From assembly GCA_003487665.1 (NCBI GenBank), contig DNFA01000031.1:267-29888 (forward strand): DNA of 29,622 nt, in the 5' to 3' direction. The notes beneath the pieces are model-generated. The model had not been told where the DNA came from, did no database searches, and worked only from the letters and a program-made list of their open reading frames with translations. The translations under genes and the position numbers were made by a program. Below, in pieces: positions 22,229-29,622 of this stretch; the first letter of the stretch is position 1; each line of letters opens with the position of its first letter. The stretch comes from Oscillibacter sp. (GTDB lineage: Bacteria > Bacillota > Clostridia > Oscillospirales > Oscillospiraceae).

Positions 22229-23963
22229 ATTTCTCGTTGGGCATCTTCCACGCCGTGTGGTCGGTGTGGAGGAGATGGTGGGACTTCTCCCCCAGCGGGG
22301 CACGGAAGAACTCCCGGTACAACGCCTGCACATCGGCGTTCTCGTGGGAGAAGCGCACCTTGGTGTTTTTGTCGATGCTCCAGAGGATATCGCCGCGGTA
22401 GGCGGCCAGCTCCTGCCCGTCGTGGATGGGCTGACCGCCGCCGCCGGCGCAGCCGCCGGGACAGGCCATGACCTCCACAAAGTCGTAGCTCACCTTTCCG
22501 TCGTCAATGGCGTGCATCAGCCGGCGGGTGTTGCCCAGCCCGCTGACCACCGCCACATGCACGTCGCCCGCGCCGGGGATGGTAAACGTGGCCTCCTTCC
22601 AGCCGTCCATGCCGCGGACGGCAGAAAAGGCATCGGCGTCCGGGTTCTTCCCCGTCACCAGATAGTAGGCGCTGCGCAGCGCCGCGTCCATGACGCCGCC
22701 AGTGGCGCCGAACACCACAGCCGCGCCGGTGCCGGTACCCAGCGGCGTGTCGAAAGGTGTTTCCGGCAGAACGGCGGGGTTGATGGACTCGCCCCGGAAC
22801 ATGCGCACGATCTCGCGGGTAGTCAGCACCACGTCCACGTCCGGATCGCCGCAGGCATCCTTCATGGTGGGCAGGGCGCACTCCGCCTTCTTGGCGGTGC
22901 AGGGCATGATGGACACCACGAATATCTTATGGGGATCCACACCCAGCTTCTGGGCGAAGTAGCTCTTGACCACGGCGCCGAACATCTGCTGGGGGCTCTT
23001 GGCGGTGGAGAGATTCTCCGTGTAGGAGGGGAACTGCCCCTTCAGGAATCGCACCCAGCCGGGACAGCAGCTGGTGAACATGGGCCAGCGGTGCTTGTTG
23101 CGGTGGGTAAAACGGTCGATGAACTCGCTGCCCTCCTCCATGATGGTCAGGTCGGCGGCGAAATCGGTGTCGAACACATAGTCGAAGCCCATGGTCTTCA
23201 GCGCCGTGACCATACGCTCCGCCGTGGCGAACTTGGGGTCGAGGTGGTAATACTCCGCCCAGGCGCTGCGCACGGCGGGCGCCATCTGCACCACGGTGAT
23301 GCGCTCCGTATCGGCCAGCGCGTCGAAGACCTTGCCGGTGTCATCGTGCTCCTGCAGACCACCCACGGGGCAGTGGGTGATGCACTGGCCGCAGAAGGTG
23401 CAGCCGCTCTCGCCCAGCGTGCGGGTACGCGCCACGCCTACGGTGGTGTGGGTGCCGGTGCCCATCAGATCCCAGATGCCCATGGTCTGCACCTTGTCGC
23501 AGATCTGGATGCAGCGCATGCACTTGACGCAGCGGTTCTCGATGCGCACCACGGGGTTGGAGTAGTCGGTGGGGATGTTCTTCAGGTCGTCGATATAGTG
23601 GTCGCCCAGCAGGTTGTAGTCGTTGGTCAGCTGCTGGAGCTTGCAGTTGCCGCTGCGGGTACACTTGGTGCACTTCGTCTCGTGCTGGCTCAGCAGCAGG
23701 CGCAGGTTCACGCGGCGCGCCTCCCGCACGCGGGGCGAGCTGGTGTAGACCACCATGCCCTCGGCCACGGCGCTGTCGCAGGAGGGCACCAGCCGGGCGT
23801 AGCCCTCCACCTCCACCATGCAGATGCGGCAGGCGGCGATCTCGTTGATGCCCTTCAGATAGCACAGGGTGGGGATGGTGATGCGCAGGGTCTGTGCCGC
23901 CTCCAGAATGGTGGTGCCCTCCGGCACCGTCACCGTGCGGCCGTCGATGGTCAGTGTTACCAT
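22227..23963 (-). CDS. hydA: [FeFe] hydrogenase catalytic subunit, M3-like four-domain form
   Basis: 578 residues from ATG 23963. N-terminal [2Fe-2S] domain (Cys34, 45, 48, 62), a His-Cys3 [4Fe-4S] site (His94, Cys98, 101, 107) and two ferredoxin-like [4Fe-4S] sites (Cys145-155 and Cys188-198). The H-cluster domain follows with all three signatures: TSCCPGW (297-303), MPCTAKKAE (353-361) and EVMACPGGCAGGGGQP (497-512). A small-subunit-like tail ends with LGEKSHHLLHTDH. This is the CpI-type architecture, which catalyses reversible H2 formation and is oxygen-sensitive. The gene overlaps the upstream flavoprotein gene by seven bases, so the products are made together and probably form one complex. 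No maturase genes (hydE, hydF, hydG) are in the window. Confidence 0.96.
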   Translation of the reverse strand: MVTLTIDGRTVTVPEGTTILEAAQTLRITIPTLCYLKGINEIAACRICMVEVEGYARLVPSCDSAVAEGMVVYTSSPRVREARRVNLRLLLSQHETKCTKCTRSGNCKLQQLTNDYNLLGDHYIDDLKNIPTDYSNPVVRIENRCVKCMRCIQICDKVQTMGIWDLMGTGTHTTVGVARTRTLGESGCTFCGQCITHCPVGGLQEHDDTGKVFDALADTERITVVQMAPAVRSAWAEYYHLDPKFATAERMVTALKTMGFDYVFDTDFAADLTIMEEGSEFIDRFTHRNKHRWPMFTSCCPGWVRFLKGQFPSYTENLSTAKSPQQMFGAVVKSYFAQKLGVDPHKIFVVSIMPCTAKKAECALPTMKDACGDPDVDVVLTTREIVRMFRGESINPAVLPETPFDTPLGTGTGAAVVFGATGGVMDAALRSAYYLVTGKNPDADAFSAVRGMDGWKEATFTIPGAGDVHVAVVSGLGNTRRLMHAIDDGKVSYDFVEVMACPGGCAGGGGQPIHDGQELAAYRGDILWSIDKNTKVRFSHENADVQALYREFFRAPLGEKSHHLLHTDHTAWKMPNEK

Positions 23964-25792
23964 TTTTCGTTCCTCCCTCCCCGGAATATGCCGTAGCCGT
24001 AGTGGTCGCAGCGCAGGCAGCGGGACGCCTCGGTGCGGGCGCCCTCCTCGGTAAGGCCGCACTCGATGTCCTCAAAGTCGCAGCGGCGCTGGCAGGCCTC
24101 CCGCTCCGTGGTGTTGATGCGGCCGTGGGGCGCGCGGTTGTTCAGCCGCGGGCCGGGAATGTCCACGTCCACCTTGATCTCGTGGTGGAAGCCCAGATGC
24201 TCGTCAATATTGGCCGCCGCCACCTTACCGGCGGCGATGGCACGGATGGCGCTGGCGGGGCCGGTGACGCAGTCGCCGCCGGCGAACAGGTTGTCCATGT
24301 CGCCCACCTGTCCGGACAGGCCGGCCACGAAGGTACCCCGCTTGATGGGCACGCCCGCCTGCTCGAAGCCCTGGATCTCGATGCCCTGACCGATGGCCAC
24401 CACGATGATGTCCGCCGGGATGCGCACCTCCGGCAGGTCGGCCTTGCTGGGACGGGGACGGCCGGATTTATCGGCCTCGCCGATGATCTGGGGCTGCACC
24501 CACAGCGCCGCGGCACTGCCGTCCTCGTCCGCCTCGATGCGGACGGGTGCCATCAGCGCGGCGATCTCCGCGCCCTCGGCCATAGCGCCGGTGACCTCGT
24601 CCGGCAGCGCCGTCATGTCCTCCACGCGGCGGCGGTAAACGCACGTCACCTTCTCCGCGCCCAGACGGATGGAACTGCGGGTCACGTCCATGGCCACGTT
24701 GCCGCCGCCGATGACCACCACCCGCTTGCCGGTGAAGTCCGGCATCACATCGTCGCCGATGGAGCGCAGCATCTCCACGGCGGACATGACGTTCCTGCTG
24801 TCCTCGCCGGGGATGCCCACCTTCTTGTCCTGATGGGCGCCGATGGCGATATACAGGCAGTCATACTCCTTCTGCAGCTCCTGCACCCAGATATCCACGC
24901 CCACGGTGATGCCCGTGTGCGCCTCGATACCCAGGGACAGGATGGACTCGATCTCCGCGTCCAGCAGGTGCCGGGGGAAGCGGTAGTTGGGAATGCCGTA
25001 GCGCAGCATACCGCCCAGCTTGCTGCGTTCCTCGTACACCGTGACCTTGTGTCCCATCAGCGCCAGATAGTAGGCGCAGCTGAGCCCGCTGGGGCCGCCG
25101 CCGATGACCGCCACCTTCTTGCCGGTGGACGGTGCACAGGCGGGTTGGGGCACATCGCCGGCGTTGTCCACGGCGAAGCGCTTCAGGCCGCGGATGTTGA
25201 TGGCGTCGTCGATCATATTCCGGCGGCACCGCGCCTCGCAGGGGTGCTCGCAGATATAGGCGCAGGACACCGGGAAGGGGTTGTCCTTGCGGATCAGGCG
25301 CACCGCGTCGGCGCACCGCCCCTCCCCCACCAGCGCCATGTAGCCGGGCACGTCCACGCCGGCGGGACAGAGCGCCACGCAGGGCACCGGCAGCTGCAAG
25401 CCCGCCAGACAGCGATGGTGCAGGATGTGCTCCTCGTAGTCGTCGCGGAAGCCCTCCAGACCGTCCAGCACCAGCCGGGCGGCGTCGCGCCCGATGGCGC
25501 AGTCGGCGGTGTTCACCACCGTGCGGGCGGTTTTTTCGATAATGGCCAGCGTACTCATGTCGGCGGTGCCGTCCAGCACCGTGGCGATCAGCTTGCTCAG
25601 CTGCCCCAGACCGATGCGGCAGGGCACGCATTTGCCGCAGGACTGGGCGTGGCACAGCTGCAAAAACGACAGGGACATATCCACCGGGCACAGTCCCGGA
25701 GGGCTGGCGGCGATGCGCCGCTCCACGTCGCGGTAGAGATTGTCCACCACCGTCTGGGCGCGGCTGGGGCTTTTTATGTCAAGTCTGCTCAA
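23957..25792 (-). CDS. NuoF-cluster / GltD (NfnB-like) fusion flavoprotein, hydrogenase partner
   Basis: 611 residues from a TTG start with a strong AAGGAGG seven bases upstream. Residues 40-105 match the C-terminal iron-sulfur part of NuoF/HydB (SCGKCVPCRIG with Cys52, 55, 58 and Cys98); the FMN/NADH-binding part of NuoF is missing. Residues 135-200 are the GltD-type double cluster motif (CVALCPAGVDVPGY, CAYICEHPCEARCRRN). The first dinucleotide fold is VAVIGGGPSGLSCAYYLALMG (FAD, about 228-248), followed by RYGIPNYRFP and a second fold VVVIGGGNVAMDVTRS (NAD(P)H). FAGGDCVTGPASAIRAIAAGK closes the FAD site, and a late CLRCDHYG pair follows. The GltD part is the fold of NfnB and glutamate synthase beta chains. 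Its linkage to hydA suggests it feeds the hydrogenase from NAD(P)H, possibly by electron bifurcation. Confidence 0.9.
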   Translation of the reverse strand: MSRLDIKSPSRAQTVVDNLYRDVERRIAASPPGLCPVDMSLSFLQLCHAQSCGKCVPCRIGLGQLSKLIATVLDGTADMSTLAIIEKTARTVVNTADCAIGRDAARLVLDGLEGFRDDYEEHILHHRCLAGLQLPVPCVALCPAGVDVPGYMALVGEGRCADAVRLIRKDNPFPVSCAYICEHPCEARCRRNMIDDAINIRGLKRFAVDNAGDVPQPACAPSTGKKVAVIGGGPSGLSCAYYLALMGHKVTVYEERSKLGGMLRYGIPNYRFPRHLLDAEIESILSLGIEAHTGITVGVDIWVQELQKEYDCLYIAIGAHQDKKVGIPGEDSRNVMSAVEMLRSIGDDVMPDFTGKRVVVIGGGNVAMDVTRSSIRLGAEKVTCVYRRRVEDMTALPDEVTGAMAEGAEIAALMAPVRIEADEDGSAAALWVQPQIIGEADKSGRPRPSKADLPEVRIPADIIVVAIGQGIEIQGFEQAGVPIKRGTFVAGLSGQVGDMDNLFAGGDCVTGPASAIRAIAAGKVAAANIDEHLGFHHEIKVDVDIPGPRLNNRAPHGRINTTEREACQRRCDFEDIECGLTEEGARTEASRCLRCDHYGYGIFRGGRNEKW

Positions 25793-26066
25793 GAGGGTTC
25801 CTCCTTTCGTCCGCGCAGCGTGAACGTATGTCCGCCTACCGCGTGAACAAATCGTATGTTACTCACAAGAATGACACAAAAAGCGGTAAAAGTCAACAAG
25901 GAATAAAAAATCGTTTTCGTAAGAAGAAATTATCGTGTTTGCTCGATTTTTAACGTTATTTACAGCACAAACCGATAGATTTAAAGCGTGAAAGTTTCTT
26001 AAAGAGAAACGCCCGAAGGCCGCCTGCGCAGGGAACGGTGCCCCGCGGCGTCCCGCTCCGCGGCCA
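25793..26066 (-). promoter_or_regulatory. AT-rich upstream region of the hydrogenase operon with a palindrome
   Basis: About 270 bp, unusually AT-rich for this window. It contains a 17-bp inverted repeat GTTTCT-N5-AGAAAC (25994-26010) and, on the minus strand, TTGACT (about 25890) as the best -35 candidate, with no convincing -10 box. I found no clear Rex site. The operon promoter must lie here, but its exact place is uncertain. Confidence 0.4.
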
Positions 26067-26096
26067 TCAAAAAAGAGCACCGCCGCAGCGGTGCTC
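26067..26096 (-). terminator. Rho-independent terminator of the MATE gene
   Basis: Perfect 9-bp stem GAGCACCGC/GCGGTGCTC (26075-26083, 26088-26096), loop of four. On the minus strand it is followed by six T. It lies 20 bp after the MATE stop codon. Confidence 0.92.
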
Positions 26097-26116
26097 CCTT
26101 TTAGGTTCTTATGCTC

Positions 26117-27574
26117 TTATGCGCGGCCGCTGCGCAGGTAGCCATAGTTCTTCTTGAGTATGTTGCGGAAGAAGGGGATGCACAGCACCGTATCCGCCGC
26201 GATCCACGCCATGGGGTCGGCGGCGCAGAGGGCGTAGAAGGCCATGGCCGGTGCATCGGCGCTGACGGCGCCGCCGGCAAACAGCCCCGGCAGCACCAGA
26301 CACACGGTGATACGCGCCACCAGCTCTGCCGCGCCTGCGCCCAGCACGAAGCCGCTGCGCCCGATGCCCTGCACGCAGTTGCGCACCACAAAGATGAAGC
26401 CCAGAAACAGGTACATGGAGAAGTCCACATACAGCAGCGAGTTGCCGTAGCGCACCGCGTCCGGCGTCACCTTGTCGGCGCTGAGGAACACATGGTAGCA
26501 GAAGTCGCCCCTTGTCAGCAGCAGACCCGTGCCCGCCGCCAGAATCGCCAGAATGGACACCATGCCCAGCGCCTGCAGCGTGCCCCGGCGAATGCGGTCG
26601 TACTGACCTGCGCCCAGATTCTGCGCCGTGAAGCTGGTCATGGCGCCGCCCAGCGCGTTCATGGGCGTGGCCACCAGATTGAACAGCCGGTTGGCCGCAC
26701 CGAAGCCGTTCTGCGCCGCGTTGGACACCATCACGCCGTCCCGCATGTCGAACTTCACCACGCCGCCCTGCATGACGATGATGCCGATGGCCAGCACGGA
26801 GAATTGCAGTCCCAGCGGGATGCCCCGCGCCAGATGGCGCTTCACGTCCATGAGGGTGATGCGCCAGTCCTCCCGGTGCAGACGCAGCACCGGATAGCGC
26901 ACAAAGGCGTAGATAAAGCAGCCGATGGTGCTGACCAGCTGCGCCAGCACCGTGGCAAGGGCCGCGCCCGCCACGCCCCAGCGGAACACCAGAATGAACG
27001 CCAGATCCAGCCCCACGTTCAGCACCGTGGAGAACAGCAGGAACAGCAGCGGCGTCACGGAATCGCCCATGGCGCGCAGGAAGGAGCAGATGAAGTTATA
27101 GAACAGCTGCGCGCCGATACCGGCGAAGATGATGGCGCAGTAGGTGTGCGCCGCGGTGTACACCTCGTGGTGGGCGGGCGTCACGTTGATCCACGCCAGC
27201 ATGGGATCCAGCAGCACCAGCGCCAGCGCCGTCAGCACCACCGTCAGCGCGGCGGACAGCAGCAGCTGCGTGGCCAGCGAGCGGCGCACGCCCCGTTCGT
27301 CGTGCATGCCCACATAGTAGGACGTGATGACGCAGAAGCCCGCGCTGACGCCGAAGGCGAACTGCAAAAAGATGAACACCAGAGAATTGGTATCGTTGAC
27401 ACCGGCTACCTCCGCCGCCGACAGCGTCTGCCCCACGATGGCCGCGTCGCTGATGGAGTACACCTGCTGCAGCAGGTATGACAGGATCACCGGCAGAGAA
27501 AACAGCAGGATCACCCGCCAGCACTTGCCCTGCGTCAGATCCATAGGCTCCCGCTTTGTATGGGCTGTTTTCAC
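26117..27574 (-). CDS. MATE family efflux transporter
   Basis: 485 residues from a GTG start with GGGGTGA upstream. An ATG ten codons later (27544) matches the typical MATE beginning MDLTQGKCWRVILLFSLPV and is an alternative. About 12 membrane helices can be read, with family hallmarks LQQVYSISDAAIVGQ (helix 1-2), AGVNDTNSLVFIFLQFAFGVSAGFCVITSYYVG and, at the start of the second half, ALGGAMTSFTAQNLGAGQYDRIRRG. MATE proteins export drugs or metabolites against a Na+ or H+ gradient. The substrate cannot be given. It is transcribed alone from a consensus promoter, divergent from the MscS gene. Confidence 0.93.
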   Translation of the reverse strand: MKTAHTKREPMDLTQGKCWRVILLFSLPVILSYLLQQVYSISDAAIVGQTLSAAEVAGVNDTNSLVFIFLQFAFGVSAGFCVITSYYVGMHDERGVRRSLATQLLLSAALTVVLTALALVLLDPMLAWINVTPAHHEVYTAAHTYCAIIFAGIGAQLFYNFICSFLRAMGDSVTPLLFLLFSTVLNVGLDLAFILVFRWGVAGAALATVLAQLVSTIGCFIYAFVRYPVLRLHREDWRITLMDVKRHLARGIPLGLQFSVLAIGIIVMQGGVVKFDMRDGVMVSNAAQNGFGAANRLFNLVATPMNALGGAMTSFTAQNLGAGQYDRIRRGTLQALGMVSILAILAAGTGLLLTRGDFCYHVFLSADKVTPDAVRYGNSLLYVDFSMYLFLGFIFVVRNCVQGIGRSGFVLGAGAAELVARITVCLVLPGLFAGGAVSADAPAMAFYALCAADPMAWIAADTVLCIPFFRNILKKNYGYLRSGRA

Positions 27575-27629
27575 AGAAATCACCCCGTTCTTTTGTATAG
27601 TATAGACAAATAATCCTCTCAGAGCGCCG

Positions 27630-27658
27630 ATTATAACGCCGCCGTCCGCCGTTGTCAA
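27630..27658 (-). promoter_or_regulatory. SigA promoter of the MATE gene
   Basis: Minus-strand TTGACA (27653-27658) and TATAAT (27630-27635), 17-base spacer, perfect consensus. Transcription would start near 27623, about 49 nt before the GTG start. Confidence 0.88.
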
Positions 27659-27718
27659 TACATGCGGTGAAATTTTCGCTTTGCGGTACTGGTTTTTCGC
27701 TTTTTTCCGCACTCTGTG

Positions 27719-27747
27719 TTGATTATACCGGGCAGATATGCTAAAAT
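27719..27747 (+). promoter_or_regulatory. SigA-type promoter of the MscS gene
   Basis: TTGATT (27719-27724) and TAAAAT (27742-27747), 17-base spacer. It overlaps the most upstream in-frame ATG-like start of the channel ORF, which supports the later TTG start. Confidence 0.68.
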
Positions 27748-27781
27748 CAACTCATCAGATACCGTAAGGGAGGGCGCGAAA

Positions 27782-28675
27782 TTGAAAAAAGCCTCGGATA
27801 AAAAGAGCATCCGCCACATGCTGATCTATCTGCTTCTGCTGGCCGCCGTCATCGCCGTCGGCTGCTTCACAGACCTGTTCGACTTCAAGGAGCTGGGTGC
27901 CGTCTTCACCGTGAATATGACCTCCCTGCTGAAGCTGGTCATTATGGTGCTGGTGATCCTGCTGGCCGCCAACATCATCATTTTCGTGCTGGGCTGCATC
28001 AAGCCGCGTTCCCACCGGGGCGGCTCCATACTGTCCCTGCTGGCCAGCCTCGTCAAGTACGTGGCGGGCATCATCATCGTCTGCCAGAGCCTGTCCCTGC
28101 TGGGCGTCAATGTGGGGACCATCATCGCCAGCGTCGGCGTTCTGGCTCTGGTGGTGGGCTTCAGCGCCGAAAGTCTGATCGCTGACGTGGTCATCGGCGC
28201 GTTCATGCTGCTGGAAAACCAGTACAACGTGGGGGACATCGTGGAGGTCAACGGCTTCCGGGGCGTTGTCACCCGCATCGGTATCCGCACCACCTCCATC
28301 ACCGACGGCGGCGGCAACGTGAAGATCATCAACAACTCCGAAATGAAGAATATCCTGAACCGCTCCGATAACAATTCCTGGTCGGTCAGCGACATCTCCA
28401 TTCCCTATGAGACAGATCTGGCGCAGCTGGAGAGCCGGCTCCCGGCGCTGCTGGAGGACATCCGCGCCGCCCGTTCCGATGTGATGCTGGACGCACCCCA
28501 ATATCTGGGCGTTCAGTCGCTGGGCGCGTCCGGCGTGGTGCTGCGCTTCTGGGTCAAGGTGGCGGAAAAGGACATCTACGCCGGTACCCGCGCCCTGAAC
28601 CGCGAGCTGCTGCTGGGCTTCCGCCGCCTGGGAGTGGAGTGCCCCTATCCCCAGATGGACGTCCACATGAAATAA
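27782..28675 (+). CDS. Small-conductance mechanosensitive channel (MscS family)
   Basis: 297 residues from a TTG preceded by AGGGAGG. Upstream in-frame codons lie within the promoter. Three membrane helices (about 12-30, 46-73, 85-110) lead into the pore-lining helix SVGVLALVVGFSAESLIADVVIGAFMLLENQ (about 117-147). The MscS beta domain follows, with NVGDIVEVNGFRGVVTRIGIRTT and VKIINNSEMKNILNRS, and the C-terminal alpha/beta domain ends PYPQMDVHMK. MscS channels open under membrane tension and relieve osmotic downshock. The stop codon is three bases before the ATG of the next gene, so the two are translationally coupled. Confidence 0.94.
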   Translation: MKKASDKKSIRHMLIYLLLLAAVIAVGCFTDLFDFKELGAVFTVNMTSLLKLVIMVLVILLAANIIIFVLGCIKPRSHRGGSILSLLASLVKYVAGIIIVCQSLSLLGVNVGTIIASVGVLALVVGFSAESLIADVVIGAFMLLENQYNVGDIVEVNGFRGVVTRIGIRTTSITDGGGNVKIINNSEMKNILNRSDNNSWSVSDISIPYETDLAQLESRLPALLEDIRAARSDVMLDAPQYLGVQSLGASGVVLRFWVKVAEKDIYAGTRALNRELLLGFRRLGVECPYPQMDVHMK

Positions 28676-28678
28676 GCC

Positions 28679-29554
28679 ATGGACGACAGAAGCAAAGAGC
28701 TGACTCCGCCGCCGGAGCACGCGGCCGCTCCCCCGCCGGAATTCACCCTGCCGCCGGAGCTGCTCCCGCCGGATACGGCGCTGCCCGGCGAAAAGGCCGC
28801 GGCCGCCGGTGCCCTCCAGGCCAAGGCCGCCAAGTGGAAGAAGCTGGCCTACATTCTGGTGGGCGGCTCTGCACTGACCGCCTCCCTCCTGCTGGGTGCT
28901 CCCGGCGCCGCAGCACCGGACGCCGTACCCGACACCGGCGGCACACCCGCCGCCTATGAGGAATACGCCGCCGGCAGCACGCTGCACTACACCATATATA
29001 ACGACACCTTCTCTGCCGGCGGCGAGCCGTTGATCCTCGCCCAAAGCGACGTGGATATCTCCGCGCTGGCGGACGCGCCCCTGTCCCTGCCCCAGCCGGA
29101 AGCACCGGCCTACGGTGCCTATCAGTTCCTGGGCTGGGTCGCCCGGTATGATACCTCTGCGGGTCAGCGCTGGACGCGGGTGGAGGAACCCCTGACCGCC
29201 GCCTTTGCCGCCCGCATCAAGCCCGGTGAGGACGGCAGCCGCACGCTGGCGCTCCACGCCGCATGGCGGCGAACGGAGGAGAGCCGCTACCCGTGGACGC
29301 TCCGGCTGGACGACGGCACGTCCGTCACGGAGTATGACGCGGCGGTGCCCATGGCCTCCGGCGGCAGCGTCTATCTGTGCGCCTATCCGGAGCCTGTCCG
29401 GGCGGGCTATCGCTTCACCGGCTGGCTGAACGCCAGCGGCGCGGAGGTGGATACCCTGTCCGCCGCCGATTTTTTCGCCCGGAGCGCCGACGGCCAGACC
29501 GACTGGCAGTCCCCGCTTCCCGTCACCCTCACCGCCCAGTGGGAGCAGGAATAA
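28679..29554 (+). CDS. Membrane-anchored protein with InlB/Listeria-Bacteroides-type repeats
   Basis: 291 residues. A Pro/Ala/Glu-rich N-terminus (about 1-45, disordered, presumably cytoplasmic) precedes one membrane helix (about 57-75, LAYILVGGSALTASLLLGA). An extracellular part follows with two InlB B-repeat-like units: one around YGAYQFLGWVARYDTSAGQRW (about 144-164, with an AAWRR end) and one around PVRAGYRFTGWLNASGAEVD to LTAQWEQE at the C-terminus. Such repeats are short beta folds found in surface proteins. There is no ribosome site of its own; it starts three bases after the MscS stop and should be made by coupling. Function is unknown; a role at the envelope alongside the channel is an inference. 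Confidence 0.82.
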   Translation: MDDRSKELTPPPEHAAAPPPEFTLPPELLPPDTALPGEKAAAAGALQAKAAKWKKLAYILVGGSALTASLLLGAPGAAAPDAVPDTGGTPAAYEEYAAGSTLHYTIYNDTFSAGGEPLILAQSDVDISALADAPLSLPQPEAPAYGAYQFLGWVARYDTSAGQRWTRVEEPLTAAFAARIKPGEDGSRTLALHAAWRRTEESRYPWTLRLDDGTSVTEYDAAVPMASGGSVYLCAYPEPVRAGYRFTGWLNASGAEVDTLSAADFFARSADGQTDWQSPLPVTLTAQWEQE

Positions 29555-29595
29555 AAAAACTGCCCGGTTACAAGTATCGGAGGGAAGGATAGTGT

Positions 29596-29622
29596 GAAAG
29601 GGAACCGTCAGGGTTCCCTTTC
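29596..29622 (+). terminator. Hairpin at the right window edge, probable terminator
   Basis: Perfect 11-bp stem GAAAGGGAACC/GGTTCCCTTTC (29596-29606, 29612-29622), loop GTCAG. The arm already ends in a pyrimidine-rich stretch; any T-run would lie outside the window. It follows the InlB-repeat gene by 41 bp. Confidence 0.7.

Noticed and set aside
22065..25846. Long plus-strand frames opposite the hydrogenase pair
   Set aside because: They are antisense shadows of the two minus-strand genes, rich in His/Gly/Val/Arg and without motifs.

Overview
The window looks like high-GC, endospore-forming Firmicutes DNA (class Clostridia, most like Oscillospiraceae). It carries the sporulation genes yqfC, yqfD and a ylbJ-type gene, the YqfC-YqfD-PhoH-YbeY-Era-YqzL-RecO order, a HrcA/CIRCE heat-shock operon, an M2-type [FeFe] hydrogenase, near-consensus SigA promoters and GGAGG ribosome binding sites with frequent GTG/TTG starts. 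No rRNA, tRNA, CRISPR array or insertion sequence was seen.

Layout. 1-1897 (minus): hrcA-grpE-dnaK (dnaK cut by the window edge), driven by a perfect SigA promoter followed directly by a CIRCE operator. 2309-3499: divergent MFS transporter. 3565-3798 (minus): small acidic protein of unknown function. 3933-4355: ruvX with a strong terminator. 4388-5410: about 1 kb with no convincing gene. 5456-8593 (minus): very large secreted surface protein (lysozyme-like region, lectin-like region, coiled coil, InlB-type repeats, dockerin, sortase-like tail). 8835-10499: membrane-anchored SH3/DUF4015 putative glycoside hydrolase. 10541-13138 (minus): three-gene ABC importer of the NMT1/SsuBC-like class. 13219-14130 (minus): ylbJ-like gene. 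14239-21441: yqfC-yqfD-phoH-ybeY-era-yqzL-recO-mutS2. 21615-21875: HPr. 21954-22182: hairpin-forming intergenic repeats. 22227-25792 (minus): [FeFe] hydrogenase plus a NuoF-cluster/GltD fusion flavoprotein. 26117-27574 (minus): MATE transporter. 27782-29554: MscS channel coupled to an InlB-repeat membrane protein.

The most notable structural observation is a sharp discontinuity near 5,715-5,735. The second dockerin repeat stops being a dockerin in mid-motif and runs into an unrelated Ser/Ala/Pro-rich sortase tail. Serine codon choice changes at the same point: none of the 11 serines just before it uses TCG, against 7 of 16 after it. hrcA in the left segment uses TCG for 12 of 27 serines, whereas era in the right segment uses it for 1 of 17. 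The left 5.7 kb may therefore come from a different genome, by assembly chimera or by real recombination. Any conclusion linking genes across that point should be treated with care.

The most interesting functional unit is the hydrogenase pair, a compact two-gene arrangement in which the iron-sulfur end of a NuoF-like subunit is fused to an NfnB/GltD-type flavoprotein and co-translated with a four-domain [FeFe] hydrogenase. This suggests a flavin-based NAD(P)H-linked, possibly electron-bifurcating, hydrogenase.
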